From NCBI GenBank assembly GCA_030432235.1, contig JAUIHT010000003.1:124001-188000 (forward strand): a stretch of 64,000 bases of DNA, read 5' to 3'. Position 1 is the stretch's first letter. Each line of letters begins with the position of its first letter. Below are positions 51,625 to 60,241 of this stretch, piece after piece. Below the pieces are notes generated by a model. That model did no database searches. It saw nothing but the letters and a program-made list of their open reading frames with translations, and was not told the DNA's origin. This stretch comes from Verrucomicrobiia bacterium. Lineage in GTDB: Bacteria; Verrucomicrobiota; Verrucomicrobiia; Opitutales; Cerasicoccaceae. The position numbers and the translations under genes were made by a program.

Positions 51625-53049
51625 TTAGAGTTTGCCCCGCCGTTCCTCGAGCAGGCCACGAATGTCAGACAGCTTGTCGCGATTGAGCGGATAAAATAGA
51701 ATGAGCAGGAGCGAGAACAACCATATGACCACCGGCATCAGGAGGAAGAGCCATTTCATGCGCTCCAGCACTTCCGGTGGCTGTTCAGCCAACAGGACAT
51801 CAAAGCCCGAGATTTCCAGCATCAGCCCGCCGAGTCCCATGGCCAGCGTGTTGGCGGCTTTGAGAAACCAGGAGTAGAACGCATTCAGGGCGCCTTCCCG
51901 GCGGCGGGTCGTGTCCATCTCGTCATAGTCGGCCACGTCGGCTTTCATCGAAGGGAGGAAAAGCCAGAAGGCCGAGAACCCACCCGCCTGCATGGCTGCG
52001 GGAATGAGCTGCAGGTAAGGCATGCCCGGTATGAGGCAGAAATAGTAAAGCAGATGCCCAACCATCGCAATGATGAGCACCGCGGCAACCAGCGACTTCT
52101 TGTCGTACTTCTCGCTGAGCCAGGTCAGCAAAGGCAGCGACAATATCCCGACGGCCACCATGGTGGTGTAACGCCAGCCATCGACGACCGAGGCCTCGGC
52201 CAACTGACCGCCGTTGATCAGGTAAATATTCACGTACTGCCCCAGGCTGGCCACTGATGCGTTACCCAGGGAGAGAAAGAACGACGCCCCGATAAGAATC
52301 CACAGCGGCCTGCAGCGAAAGGTTTCCCGGATGCTTTGCCAAAAGGGATCCTTGGGCTGCTTCTTCGCCTCTTTCTCATAATAACGTTCCTTGACGAAAA
52401 GCGCCGGCAGAAGGCCCACCACAACGATGAGCGCCGCCATCACCCAGCTGCAGCTGCGCACGCCATTGACGATGTCAGGCTCGCCGGTCTCGGGATTCGC
52501 AAACCACGGCCCCGTGACAATAGCCATGATCCAGCCACCGGCAAGCGCGGTCAGCTTGCCAAAGAAAGACATCCAGGCGGTCAGTCGGGTGCGCTCGTCA
52601 TAGTTGGGAGTCAGCTCCAACTGCATGCCATAGTAAGGCATGGACCAACACGTGAACGAGGTGAAGAAAAGCCACCCGATAACGAGCAGGTAAAAGAACA
52701 TTCCCATCTCGCTCCATCCCTCCGGCGGACGCCAAAGGAACGGATAAAGGCATGCCGTGACGATCGCCCCGACGAACATGAAGGGGCGGCGACGGCCCCA
52801 GCGCGTGCGGGCATTATCGGAGATGTTGCCCATCAGCGGATCGGATATCGCATCCCAGGCCCGCAGGATCATCAAACACAAGCCCAGCAGCATGGGGCTT
52901 ATCTTCAAACCGATGTTGAAGTACGGCATCCACAGCATGCTGACCGTTACCGTGGTGGCGAAATAATCCATCTTCCCACCGATGGAGAAAGCTATCTTTT
53001 GCCCGAATGGTATCCGGTCAGACTCCGGGATATGGGCTTTGCGGGACAT
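51625..53049 (-). CDS. GPH-family sugar:cation symporter (MFS)
   Basis: 474-residue transporter with twelve predicted helices, of the glycoside-pentoside-hexuronide (MelB-like) family. The diagnostic loop is LRAWDAISDPLMGNISDNARTRWGRRRPFM. Others are MELLELTP-like QLELTPNYDERTRL and SFFGKLTALAGGW. It would bring oligosaccharides into the cell for the GH42-like enzyme encoded 18 bp downstream. Its own start lies 67 bp after the FAD oxidoreductase gene, so the three minus-strand genes form an apparent operon controlled from the divergent promoter at 56 kb. Confidence 0.92.
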   Translation of the reverse strand: MSRKAHIPESDRIPFGQKIAFSIGGKMDYFATTVTVSMLWMPYFNIGLKISPMLLGLCLMILRAWDAISDPLMGNISDNARTRWGRRRPFMFVGAIVTACLYPFLWRPPEGWSEMGMFFYLLVIGWLFFTSFTCWSMPYYGMQLELTPNYDERTRLTAWMSFFGKLTALAGGWIMAIVTGPWFANPETGEPDIVNGVRSCSWVMAALIVVVGLLPALFVKERYYEKEAKKQPKDPFWQSIRETFRCRPLWILIGASFFLSLGNASVASLGQYVNIYLINGGQLAEASVVDGWRYTTMVAVGILSLPLLTWLSEKYDKKSLVAAVLIIAMVGHLLYYFCLIPGMPYLQLIPAAMQAGGFSAFWLFLPSMKADVADYDEMDTTRRREGALNAFYSWFLKAANTLAMGLGGLMLEISGFDVLLAEQPPEVLERMKWLFLLMPVVIWLFSLLLILFYPLNRDKLSDIRGLLEERRGKL

Positions 53050-53116
53050 GGCGATCTAAAGCAAAATCATCGAAAATGGGTAACCGGCACGATTCGGTCG
53101 CTCGACCACACGTGCC

Positions 53117-55972
53117 TCAAAGACCGATCCCGGCGAAAGCCTGACGAACGAAGTTACGCTCATCCTGCTGATAGGCCAAAGCCTCCTCATGCGGCGTCAG
53201 CCCCAACTTGAGGCGTATGCGGCAAAGCACCAGATGCAGTTGCCAGGCATGGTCTTCGCGCACCGGGGGCAGGTAGTGATTCGTCAACTGCTTCTGCTCC
53301 TGCTTGCGCAAAGTCCGCGCGATGGAGTGCGATGGCGACAGCGTCCTGTCAGCCATGGGCCCGGCCAAGCGTTCAATCATCTGTTCCGCATCGGCAGGCG
53401 AAATCACCTGCCGGTCCACCAGACGCTCAAGGGTCAAGGCCAGCGAGCTGCGCACATTGAGAATGTTATCCGGCTCCTTCGCCAATTGCTGCAAGGCCGG
53501 CACGCACTGGGCCGTCCCACAGCAACGCAACAGGATAACCGCCAGCAACCAGAAGGGGATATCGATCTCCTGGCCGTAGGCGCCCATATTCTCGGAAGGG
53601 TCCGTTTCGCCTTCCTCGCGTTGCTGAATAGCCGCGACGAGACGCGCTTCCGCCAAGGGCTCTTCCCACATCGCCAAAATGCAGGCGGCGTAGAAGGACG
53701 CATTGGGCAAAGGCGAATCCAGCAGCCCAACGACGGCCTCGCGGTACTGCGCCCGATTACGATAGACAAGCCAGAGCGGCACTCCGGACTCCCCTTTCGC
53801 CAAATGTGCAAGCGGCTCTTCTATTTTTGCCCGCTCCAACGCATCCACTGGAGCAGTAGGAAAAGCGGCCATAGCCGCACGCAGCATCTCAATCGACACC
53901 GCCCGGGACTGACCGCCCCCACCATTCCGGGACGCCAAAGCCGCAGCCGCCCCGGCCGCTTCGCCCAGGCGCTGCATGTCTCGCTGCATGCGGATACCAT
54001 AAAAGACATTGGCGCTCATGCCGGCGGCGCGACAGGCAATCCACACATTCTTCAAGCCCCTGGGCAGGAGCATGCGGTACGGTAACTGAGCCCTGAGCGG
54101 GTAACGGAAGAGCCGGCACACCCAGTAAAAGAACACAGTCTCGTCATCCTCGAATTCGAAATCGACGGAATGGGTATCGGCATGCGCTCCCGCCCGGCCG
54201 ATGGCATCTTCGAAATGCCTCTCCGAAATCAAATCGTCCATCCTGAGCGTGTAATCGGTCACGATATGGCGTGACTCGCGAATGCCCAGAAGGGGCGCAA
54301 AGAGCAGGGGCAGCATCGTCTCGTCACGCTCATCCTGATAGTACTGGGCAATGCCCGTCAGGCGTGCGCGGGAGAGGTCCAGCGCATCGGTCGCATTCAC
54401 CCAGCCGGCATCGAAGTTTCGCGGGCGTACTGTTATCTCGGGCCTGTCCCGGTTGAGCGTGAACGCCGCCTGTGAGAAAGCCAGCGTCCGGGAATCCCCC
54501 ATCCGCCCCGAGGTGAAATCCGCCCCCGCATAAGAGCACAGATCCCCGTCCCCGGTGCTATCGACAAAGGCCTGTGCGCTGACCCGGGTAAGTGCGCCTT
54601 TGACCATGGCGAGAACGGATTGTACCGTCCCGCCGTCAAGCTCTGCACCGCAAAGCAAGGACTCCCCGAAAAAGCGAACGCCCAGGGAATCGAACTCAGT
54701 GAGTATGGCGACCTTCTTGGCCTCATGATGCCAGGACCTTTCGTCCACCTCGTAACTACTGCCCAGGAAAAGCTCTGTGAGCTCGGCAGTCAGGCGGCCG
54801 AGCGCTTCCTGGCGGCCGCCGGGCAAGCCGTAAAAGTAGCCCGTAATACCGCCTCCGGTGCCAATCCCTCCGGGGAACGGCGCAAACTCCAGGGCAACCG
54901 TATCCGCACCCTGCGACGCCGCAGCCAATATCGCCAGCGAACCCGCCGTACCGGAACCTGCAACCATCACATCGCAATCCAGCTCCTGCCGAACGAGCAG
55001 TGAATCCGCACCCAGGTCCGGCAGGACCTCAAGGTTCATCCTGCCGCTGGCAAATCTGAATGACTCGACGGCATCGGCTCCCCGTTGATAGCGCTCAGGG
55101 ATACTACGCAAGCCCTCCCCTGCCAGCGCAGGGCTCAGCACAAGCAGATTCGGCGGCAAGTTGGCAGGCAGCGCTGGCTGCGCCGCGCCGTACACCGGAA
55201 ACGCCATCTGGGAAGTATGGCTGACAAGCGGGCGGCCCTTTACCCCCACGGATTCGCGTACATGGCGAAGTCGTTTCAGCACTGCCTGGTGCCAGGGCTC
55301 GCCCTCGTCCTCCCAAACCAAGTGCCGCTCCGTCGCGCGCACCGCTTTGCGCCACTGCATTCCCCGAGCCTCGGCATACTCGGCGAAAAACTTATCTATC
55401 GGCTGCCAGTCTGCGGATTGAAATACGATGCGGCAGCGCTTTGATTCCGGCTCCAGCGCCGGAGCGGCCTGTCCCAAAATGCAATTCACCAAGGCGCCGT
55501 TTTCCGTAGCATCGACCCAGTTACGTGCGCGTACACGCCGGAATCCTTCTTTCGTGGCAAATACGATAGCGGCAAGTGAATCATCCTGGTGCTGCGCGGA
55601 AACAGGAACGGCATACAGCAGGGTGCGTATCGCATCACTCTGCGCAAGCTCACGAGCCGCCGTCATCTCGGCGACGACAGAATCGAATACCCCATCACTC
55701 GTCGCGGATTGCGCCTCCAGGGTTTTCAGCCAGAGAGTCCAATCCGCACCTGAAGCGTTACCGGTGAGGCCGTTCTCCAAAGCCGCGGACGACTCCCAAA
55801 GCAATTGCCCGCCCGCATCACTCAGCAGAACGCGCTGGCCGCGCAGGGCCAGTTTTTTGGCGGCAGCATACCCGGTAAAACCCGCGCCGTGCACCACAAC
55901 ATCGAAAGCTTCCGGAAAGAGATCCTGCACACGCGAGGTGCTTTTTACTGGAGGGTAGTTTAGCGAAATCAT
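53117..55972 (-). CDS. FAD-dependent oxidoreductase with two Rossmann motifs and HEAT-like tail
   Basis: 951-residue protein. An N-terminal dinucleotide-binding motif (DVVVHGAGFTGYAAAKKL, about residue 24 onwards) is followed by about 300 residues. A second motif (CDVMVAGSGTAGSLAILAAA, about residue 333 onwards) then starts a complete FAD_oxidored-type domain, with PGGIGTGGGITGYFYGLPGG and FVDSTGDGDLCSYAGADFTSG. The C-terminal 230 residues look helical and repeat-like. The arrangement suggests duplication with partial decay of the first copy. ATG 55972 is preferred to GTG 55987. Similar oxidoreductases occur in sugar-degradation loci, and the substrate here is unknown. Confidence 0.85.
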   Translation of the reverse strand: MISLNYPPVKSTSRVQDLFPEAFDVVVHGAGFTGYAAAKKLALRGQRVLLSDAGGQLLWESSAALENGLTGNASGADWTLWLKTLEAQSATSDGVFDSVVAEMTAARELAQSDAIRTLLYAVPVSAQHQDDSLAAIVFATKEGFRRVRARNWVDATENGALVNCILGQAAPALEPESKRCRIVFQSADWQPIDKFFAEYAEARGMQWRKAVRATERHLVWEDEGEPWHQAVLKRLRHVRESVGVKGRPLVSHTSQMAFPVYGAAQPALPANLPPNLLVLSPALAGEGLRSIPERYQRGADAVESFRFASGRMNLEVLPDLGADSLLVRQELDCDVMVAGSGTAGSLAILAAASQGADTVALEFAPFPGGIGTGGGITGYFYGLPGGRQEALGRLTAELTELFLGSSYEVDERSWHHEAKKVAILTEFDSLGVRFFGESLLCGAELDGGTVQSVLAMVKGALTRVSAQAFVDSTGDGDLCSYAGADFTSGRMGDSRTLAFSQAAFTLNRDRPEITVRPRNFDAGWVNATDALDLSRARLTGIAQYYQDERDETMLPLLFAPLLGIRESRHIVTDYTLRMDDLISERHFEDAIGRAGAHADTHSVDFEFEDDETVFFYWVCRLFRYPLRAQLPYRMLLPRGLKNVWIACRAAGMSANVFYGIRMQRDMQRLGEAAGAAAALASRNGGGGQSRAVSIEMLRAAMAAFPTAPVDALERAKIEEPLAHLAKGESGVPLWLVYRNRAQYREAVVGLLDSPLPNASFYAACILAMWEEPLAEARLVAAIQQREEGETDPSENMGAYGQEIDIPFWLLAVILLRCCGTAQCVPALQQLAKEPDNILNVRSSLALTLERLVDRQVISPADAEQMIERLAGPMADRTLSPSHSIARTLRKQEQKQLTNHYLPPVREDHAWQLHLVLCRIRLKLGLTPHEEALAYQQDERNFVRQAFAGIGL

Positions 55973-56024
55973 GTCTACTGATTTCACTTTAGCATTTGTT
56001 GACTTGACGTCAGTCCGGCATCAG

Positions 56025-56038
56025 TTCAAACATTCGAA
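56025..56038. promoter_or_regulatory. Candidate LacI-type operator, copy 2
   Basis: TTCAAACATTCGAA, nearly a perfect palindrome, directly abutting the ATG of the LacI-type gene and within the 66-bp divergent gap to the FAD oxidoreductase gene. A repressor here would block its own translation-start region and could control the minus-strand operon. Same motif as at 44231 and 57119. Confidence 0.65.
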
Positions 56039-57052
56039 ATGGCCGCTAATGTCACCATCAAGGACATCGCAAAACGGGCAGGCGTCCACTTTTCGACCGT
56101 ATCGCTGGCCTTGCGAAACGACCCCAGGCTGGCGGAGGCAACCCGCCAACGAATCCGGCTCTTGGCGGACGAGATGGGCTACGTCCCGGACGCGACCCTG
56201 AAGGCGCTATGCGCGTATCGTGAGTCCAATCGCCCGCATCCCGTTCGCAGCGGTCTGGCCTATCTTTCCGACAAACGCCTCGGCGATCCCTTTGGCAGTA
56301 TGGTCTTCCGCTATGCGCAGAAGCAAGCGGCTCAGCTGGGTTATAATCTGCAGTATTTCAGCCTGAAAGAGGAAGGCATCACCCTCAATCGCCTGCGCTC
56401 CATCTGGTGGAACAGCGGCCTGAAAGGGGTCCTCATCGGCACCTTCGAAAACCCCGGAACCGTACTTGATGATGACTGGGAGCAATGGATTTGCGTAGCC
56501 TACGGCTACTCAGTCGAAAGTCCCAACTTCAATCGGGCCGTACAGGATCTATTCACGAACATGACCAAGCACCTGGCCACGCTGCGACAGCGCGGCTATC
56601 GCCGTATCGGCCTGCACCTGCCCAGCAACCTTAGCCAGCGGACGCACGGGCTGCTGCATGGTGCCTATCTCTTTGATCAAACAAAGCACAAGTCGGCCCG
56701 CATACCGGTATTAAGCAAGGACCTCTACACGCCCGAGGATGTGCTCGACTGGATAAAAAAACATAAACTCGATTTGGTTATGGCCGATCCGGTGGTGTAC
56801 CAACTCCTTCAACAAACGCGCTTGAGCATCCCCGAGGATGTCGGTTTCTCGCTGCTCTCCTGGAAGAATTATGACCCCGACAACCCCAAGCATTGCGCCG
56901 GGTACGACATGAAAGCGGAAACCCTGGCCGCCAATTCCATTTCCTTTCTCGTCTCGCAAATACACGAAAACAATTACGGTCTTTCCGACACTCCGAAATG
57001 CTTGATGGTTACAGGACAGTTTCACGACGGAGAGACCATTCGCCCTGCTTAA
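56039..57052 (+). CDS. LacI-family transcriptional regulator
   Basis: 337-residue sugar-responsive DNA-binding protein. The N-terminal HTH (VTIKDIAKRAGVHFSTVSLALRNDPRLAEATRQRI) is typical of the family; the hinge helix follows about residue 50. Residues about 65-335 form the periplasmic-binding-like effector domain (RSGLAYLSDKR, IGLHLPSNLSQRTHG, VMADPVVYQLLQQ, DVGFSLLSWKNYD). The last part ends CLMVTGQFHDGETIRP. No Shine-Dalgarno sequence is visible because the palindrome occupies that place, so translation may be weak or start from a leaderless transcript. It probably controls the surrounding glycan locus. Confidence 0.93.
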   Translation: MAANVTIKDIAKRAGVHFSTVSLALRNDPRLAEATRQRIRLLADEMGYVPDATLKALCAYRESNRPHPVRSGLAYLSDKRLGDPFGSMVFRYAQKQAAQLGYNLQYFSLKEEGITLNRLRSIWWNSGLKGVLIGTFENPGTVLDDDWEQWICVAYGYSVESPNFNRAVQDLFTNMTKHLATLRQRGYRRIGLHLPSNLSQRTHGLLHGAYLFDQTKHKSARIPVLSKDLYTPEDVLDWIKKHKLDLVMADPVVYQLLQQTRLSIPEDVGFSLLSWKNYDPDNPKHCAGYDMKAETLAANSISFLVSQIHENNYGLSDTPKCLMVTGQFHDGETIRPA

Positions 57053-57118
57053 AAGCTCTCATTCCCCAGTCAAAGAGCACCGAAAATCGCCACCCTTGAG
57101 TGCATTTGGCGCCCCAAT

Positions 57119-57132
57119 TGCAAATGTTTGAA
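57119..57132. promoter_or_regulatory. Candidate LacI-type operator, copy 3
   Basis: Plus strand TGCAAATGTTTGAA, complement TTCAAACATTTGCA, matching the sites at 44231 and 56025. It lies 92 bp upstream of the PEP-CTERM gene start and 67 bp after the LacI gene stop. Confidence 0.6.
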
Positions 57133-57224
57133 TGAACCATACCTTGAGCGGAAGTTACCTTAAGCTCATAAACGAAAAATCAAAAAACCCCGATAAACAT
57201 CCAACCCTACAGAATAAGATTACT

Positions 57225-58118
57225 ATGAAAAACTCAATCATCCCCATGAGTGCGTTGTTCGTTACCGGACTCGTTCTTCCCCTACACGCCGGCATTCTGG
57301 TCGATTACGATGGCACAGATGACTACGTCAGCAGTGATACGGACTTTGCTCGTAAAGCGAGCCAATCAGGCAGTGGTCCTTATGTCTCGGACAATCCCTT
57401 CAGCGACAGCTCGCAATTGAGCCCGTCCTCGGGCTACACCGGGCCGACCTTTTACGGCGGGTACAATTATACCAGTTCTACGGTTAACGGTTATCTCTCC
57501 CGTCAGCAGATTCGCGATTATACGCCGAACGCCGATCAAATCTTTCTCCAAGCCTACAAAGGGACCGGCTGGAGCGGCTCTACCCTGACCCTCCATGGCA
57601 TCTACATCTTCAATCAGGCCGACTTCAATCCGGGCTTTGAAACCGGCTCGGTATCTTTGGACGGCGTTTCCATAACTTGGACAGGCTATATCACCTCAGT
57701 GGACTCGTCGAGCTTTGACGGCCGCCTGGCAGTGGAAAAAAGCGGCACCTACTACCTGTCCCAAACCGTTATCGACCTGGCAAACAACAGCGGCAGCTTC
57801 TCCCTGTCAGGGACCTCCATGCAGAATGAGCTGTGGGCCGAGTTCAATCCCTCTTCCAGCCTGAACTTTGACGCAGGCTCCGCGAACTTTAACAGCCTGG
57901 ATCTCGAATCCATCACTGCAGTCGGGCTCTATTTCGAAGAAGACGGCTGGGCTGGCTCGAGCAGCCAAACCACTTCGTTCGGCCTGGGCATAAAAACCTT
58001 TGAGGCCACCGGCACCGCCATCCCTGAAAAATCTCACATGAGCGTGCTCTTCGGCATGACGGTTCTGGCGGTTGCCGGAATCTGGAGGCGCGTTCGCCGC
58101 CAAAAGGCTGTCGCCTAA
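57225..58118 (+). CDS. PEP-CTERM sorting-domain protein
   Basis: 297-residue exported protein. A signal peptide (MKNSIIPMSALFVTGLVLPLHA) opens it, and a long Ser/Gly/Asp/Tyr-rich beta domain follows (SGYTGPTFYGGYNYTSSTVNG, VDSSSFDGRLAVEKSGTYYL). At the C-terminus a PEP-like motif (AIPEKSHMS) precedes a membrane helix (VLFGMTVLAVAGIWRRVRR) and basic residues. That tripartite end is recognised by the EPS-dependent exosortase system. No exosortase gene is in the window. The motif reads PEKS rather than the common PEPS/PEPA. The ligand or role is unknown; it probably binds or structures glycans. Confidence 0.8.
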   Translation: MKNSIIPMSALFVTGLVLPLHAGILVDYDGTDDYVSSDTDFARKASQSGSGPYVSDNPFSDSSQLSPSSGYTGPTFYGGYNYTSSTVNGYLSRQQIRDYTPNADQIFLQAYKGTGWSGSTLTLHGIYIFNQADFNPGFETGSVSLDGVSITWTGYITSVDSSSFDGRLAVEKSGTYYLSQTVIDLANNSGSFSLSGTSMQNELWAEFNPSSSLNFDAGSANFNSLDLESITAVGLYFEEDGWAGSSSQTTSFGLGIKTFEATGTAIPEKSHMSVLFGMTVLAVAGIWRRVRRQKAVA

Positions 58119-58175
58119 AAAACAGATTCCGCCACACTCAGGGAATCAGAACCGCCAGTTCTAAAGTGAAAAATT

Positions 58176-58193
58176 TTCCAGATATCACTGGAA
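58176..58193. promoter_or_regulatory. Inverted repeat before the pectate-lyase-fold gene
   Basis: TTCCAG-ATATCA-CTGGAA, perfect 6-bp arms, ends 7 bp upstream of the ATG at 58201. A second small repeat AGAAC-CGCCA-GTTCT is at 58148-58162. Either could be an operator or a leader hairpin. Confidence 0.35.
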
Positions 58194-58200
58194 GGCAGGT

Positions 58201-60039
58201 ATGACATACCCCATGAACAGCTTGACTCAGAAAAAAAGCGGCAAGAAAGGCTTAGTACTAATGATGGTTGCGGGTGCCCTAGGGCTTTCCTCCACAGGCA
58301 GAGCGGATACCGGTCTCGGGGATGAGCCGGCATCCGCCCCGCCGGAGGAAACAAGCACATGGCGGAGCGAATTGTACGGGGAAGGTTGGACTCCGCCCGA
58401 AGATCACATTTACGGGCAGGATAAGCTGATTCAGGATTTCTCCTATGCCGGTTACGCCAACGGGGAGAAGCCCATTCCGGAGTTGAAGGATGCCCGCACG
58501 CTCAACGTGCTCGACTACGGCGCCGACCCAAGCGGCGAAACCGACAGCACGGCTGCCATCCAAAAGGCAATCGATAGTGCCTCGGCCATCAAAGGCCCTG
58601 TCGTGGTCACCTTGCCCGCCGGCACCTATCATGTCGCACCACCAGAAGGAAGTAGCAGCGCCTTGCGCATCGCCGCCAGTAATGTCGTGCTGCGCGGGGA
58701 GGGCCCGGGCAAAACGTTCCTGCTCAATACCTCCACGGAAATGCGCGCCAAACAAATCATCATGGTGACCTCGCATTCTGAAACCAGTTGGAAAGACGAA
58801 GAGGCACTGGTTACGCCCATCCGTGAGGATTTGCTCTCACCCACCACACGCATCCCGGTGGAAAGCACGAATGGTTTTCTGGTTGGACAAACCATCATCT
58901 TAAGAGGCGATCCGACCCCGGAATGGGTTAAAGAGCATAAGGAGGAAGAGAGCTGGCTCGGCTATGAACATAAGATTGGCAACATTCTCTATTTGCGCCG
59001 CATCGTCTCTGTCGATGAAGACAAGCGCGAGCTGATCATCGACGTTCCCACCCGTTACGCACTCAAGGTGCGCGACCATGCCCGCGTCTATCCCAAGACA
59101 GGACTCCTGCACGACGTCGGCCTGGAGGGATTCTCCATCGGCAATGTCGAACATCCCGGCCAGGATGGCTGGGGCACCCTGGACTTTGCCGCTCCCGATG
59201 GCGCCTATACCAAGCGCCTGGTCGAGGGCTACGGTCTCGACCCGGATTTCGCCAAGAAAAAGAAGAGTGCCTACGACGTGCATTTCTCCTTTGCCATCGC
59301 CTTTGTCGGCGTGATTGACGGCTGGATCGTCGACGTCGAAAGCTATCAGGCCGAAGGCAACGAGCGCGGCAGCCACATCCTTTCCAATGGCATCCGCCTG
59401 AAGGAGTGCCGTAACGTGTCCGTCATCGGCTGCTCCATGGGCCATACGCTATACGGCGGCGGAGGCGGCAACGGATACATGTTCCGCGTGGACCACAGCA
59501 ACGAATGCCTCTTGCAGGATTGCCACGCCGAGTCCGCGCGCCATGGCTTCTCGCTGTCCGGCATGGCCACCTCGGGCAATGTCCTCTTCCGCTGTTCGGA
59601 CAAGGATACCGCCACACAAGCCGGAGGCGATGGGACAACGACTGGCCGCAGCAGCGACAACCATATGTACTTCAGCCATTCCAATCTCTATGACAACTGC
59701 GTTGCCGACAACAGTTGGTTCGAAGCGCGCGACCGCTATTACGAGAAGATGTCCAAGCCCACCCACAATACCACCTCCGCACAGACGGTATTCTGGAACA
59801 CGACCGGCCTTTCCAATTCCTATCACGATTATGTCATTTCGTCAGTCCAAGGGGACTACGGCTACGTCATCGGCACCCAAGGAGCCGTCAACGCGGTCAA
59901 TACGGAGCCGAACTATGCGAAGCGCAAAGTGGTAAGCGACCCCGTGGACCACGTCGAAGGCGTTGGCAAAGGCGCAACCCTGGAACCCGCTTCACTCTAC
60001 CTCGACCAGCGCGCACGACGCCTCGGCGAGGGCGGTTGA
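58201..60039 (+). CDS. Secreted pectate-lyase-fold (Pectate_lyase_3/GH28-like) protein
   Basis: 612-residue exported protein with a right-handed beta-helix. A signal region (KKGLVLMMVAGALGLSSTGRA) is followed by a linker, then the Pectate_lyase_3 start (LNVLDYGADPSGETDSTAAIQKAID, about residues 99-125) and PVVVTLPAGTYHVAPP. Helical coils of the repeat type run to residue 600 (ASNVVLRGEGPGKTFLLN, VSVIGCSMGHTLYGGGG, FRCSDKDTATQAGG). The family covers pectinases and other polysaccharide lyases or hydrolases, so the exact activity is open. It is the last gene of the glycan locus and could share a transcript with the PEP-CTERM gene, 82 bp upstream. Confidence 0.85.
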   Translation: MTYPMNSLTQKKSGKKGLVLMMVAGALGLSSTGRADTGLGDEPASAPPEETSTWRSELYGEGWTPPEDHIYGQDKLIQDFSYAGYANGEKPIPELKDARTLNVLDYGADPSGETDSTAAIQKAIDSASAIKGPVVVTLPAGTYHVAPPEGSSSALRIAASNVVLRGEGPGKTFLLNTSTEMRAKQIIMVTSHSETSWKDEEALVTPIREDLLSPTTRIPVESTNGFLVGQTIILRGDPTPEWVKEHKEEESWLGYEHKIGNILYLRRIVSVDEDKRELIIDVPTRYALKVRDHARVYPKTGLLHDVGLEGFSIGNVEHPGQDGWGTLDFAAPDGAYTKRLVEGYGLDPDFAKKKKSAYDVHFSFAIAFVGVIDGWIVDVESYQAEGNERGSHILSNGIRLKECRNVSVIGCSMGHTLYGGGGGNGYMFRVDHSNECLLQDCHAESARHGFSLSGMATSGNVLFRCSDKDTATQAGGDGTTTGRSSDNHMYFSHSNLYDNCVADNSWFEARDRYYEKMSKPTHNTTSAQTVFWNTTGLSNSYHDYVISSVQGDYGYVIGTQGAVNAVNTEPNYAKRKVVSDPVDHVEGVGKGATLEPASLYLDQRARRLGEGG

Positions 60040-60241
60040 TAGATTCCTCTCTATGCGGCACACAGGTCGGAGTGCCATGATCACCAAGGGCCAGGTAGAG
60101 CTGTCCTTCAGCCTCTGTTTCAAAATTTAGTTGGTCGATCCATTCTGTACGCAGGGCGGGTAGTGCGGAGAGCTGTGAAATCAGCTTCCCATCACCCGCC
60201 CTTAGCGTGTACAAGCTGACCGTGGCATACTCCGTCGACAT
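60040..60241 (-). pseudogene. Possible gene remnant opposite the MOSC gene start
   Basis: On the minus strand, ATG 60241 opens about 68 residues of ordinary-looking protein (STEYATVSLYTLRAGDGKL, LPALRTEWIDQLNFETEAEG, LYLALGDHGTPTCVPHREE). It then runs into Arg-rich sequence antisense to the pectate-lyase-fold gene. This could be the N-terminal piece of a gene cut off when the flanking segments were joined, or a chance reading. I cannot assign a family. Confidence 0.25.
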
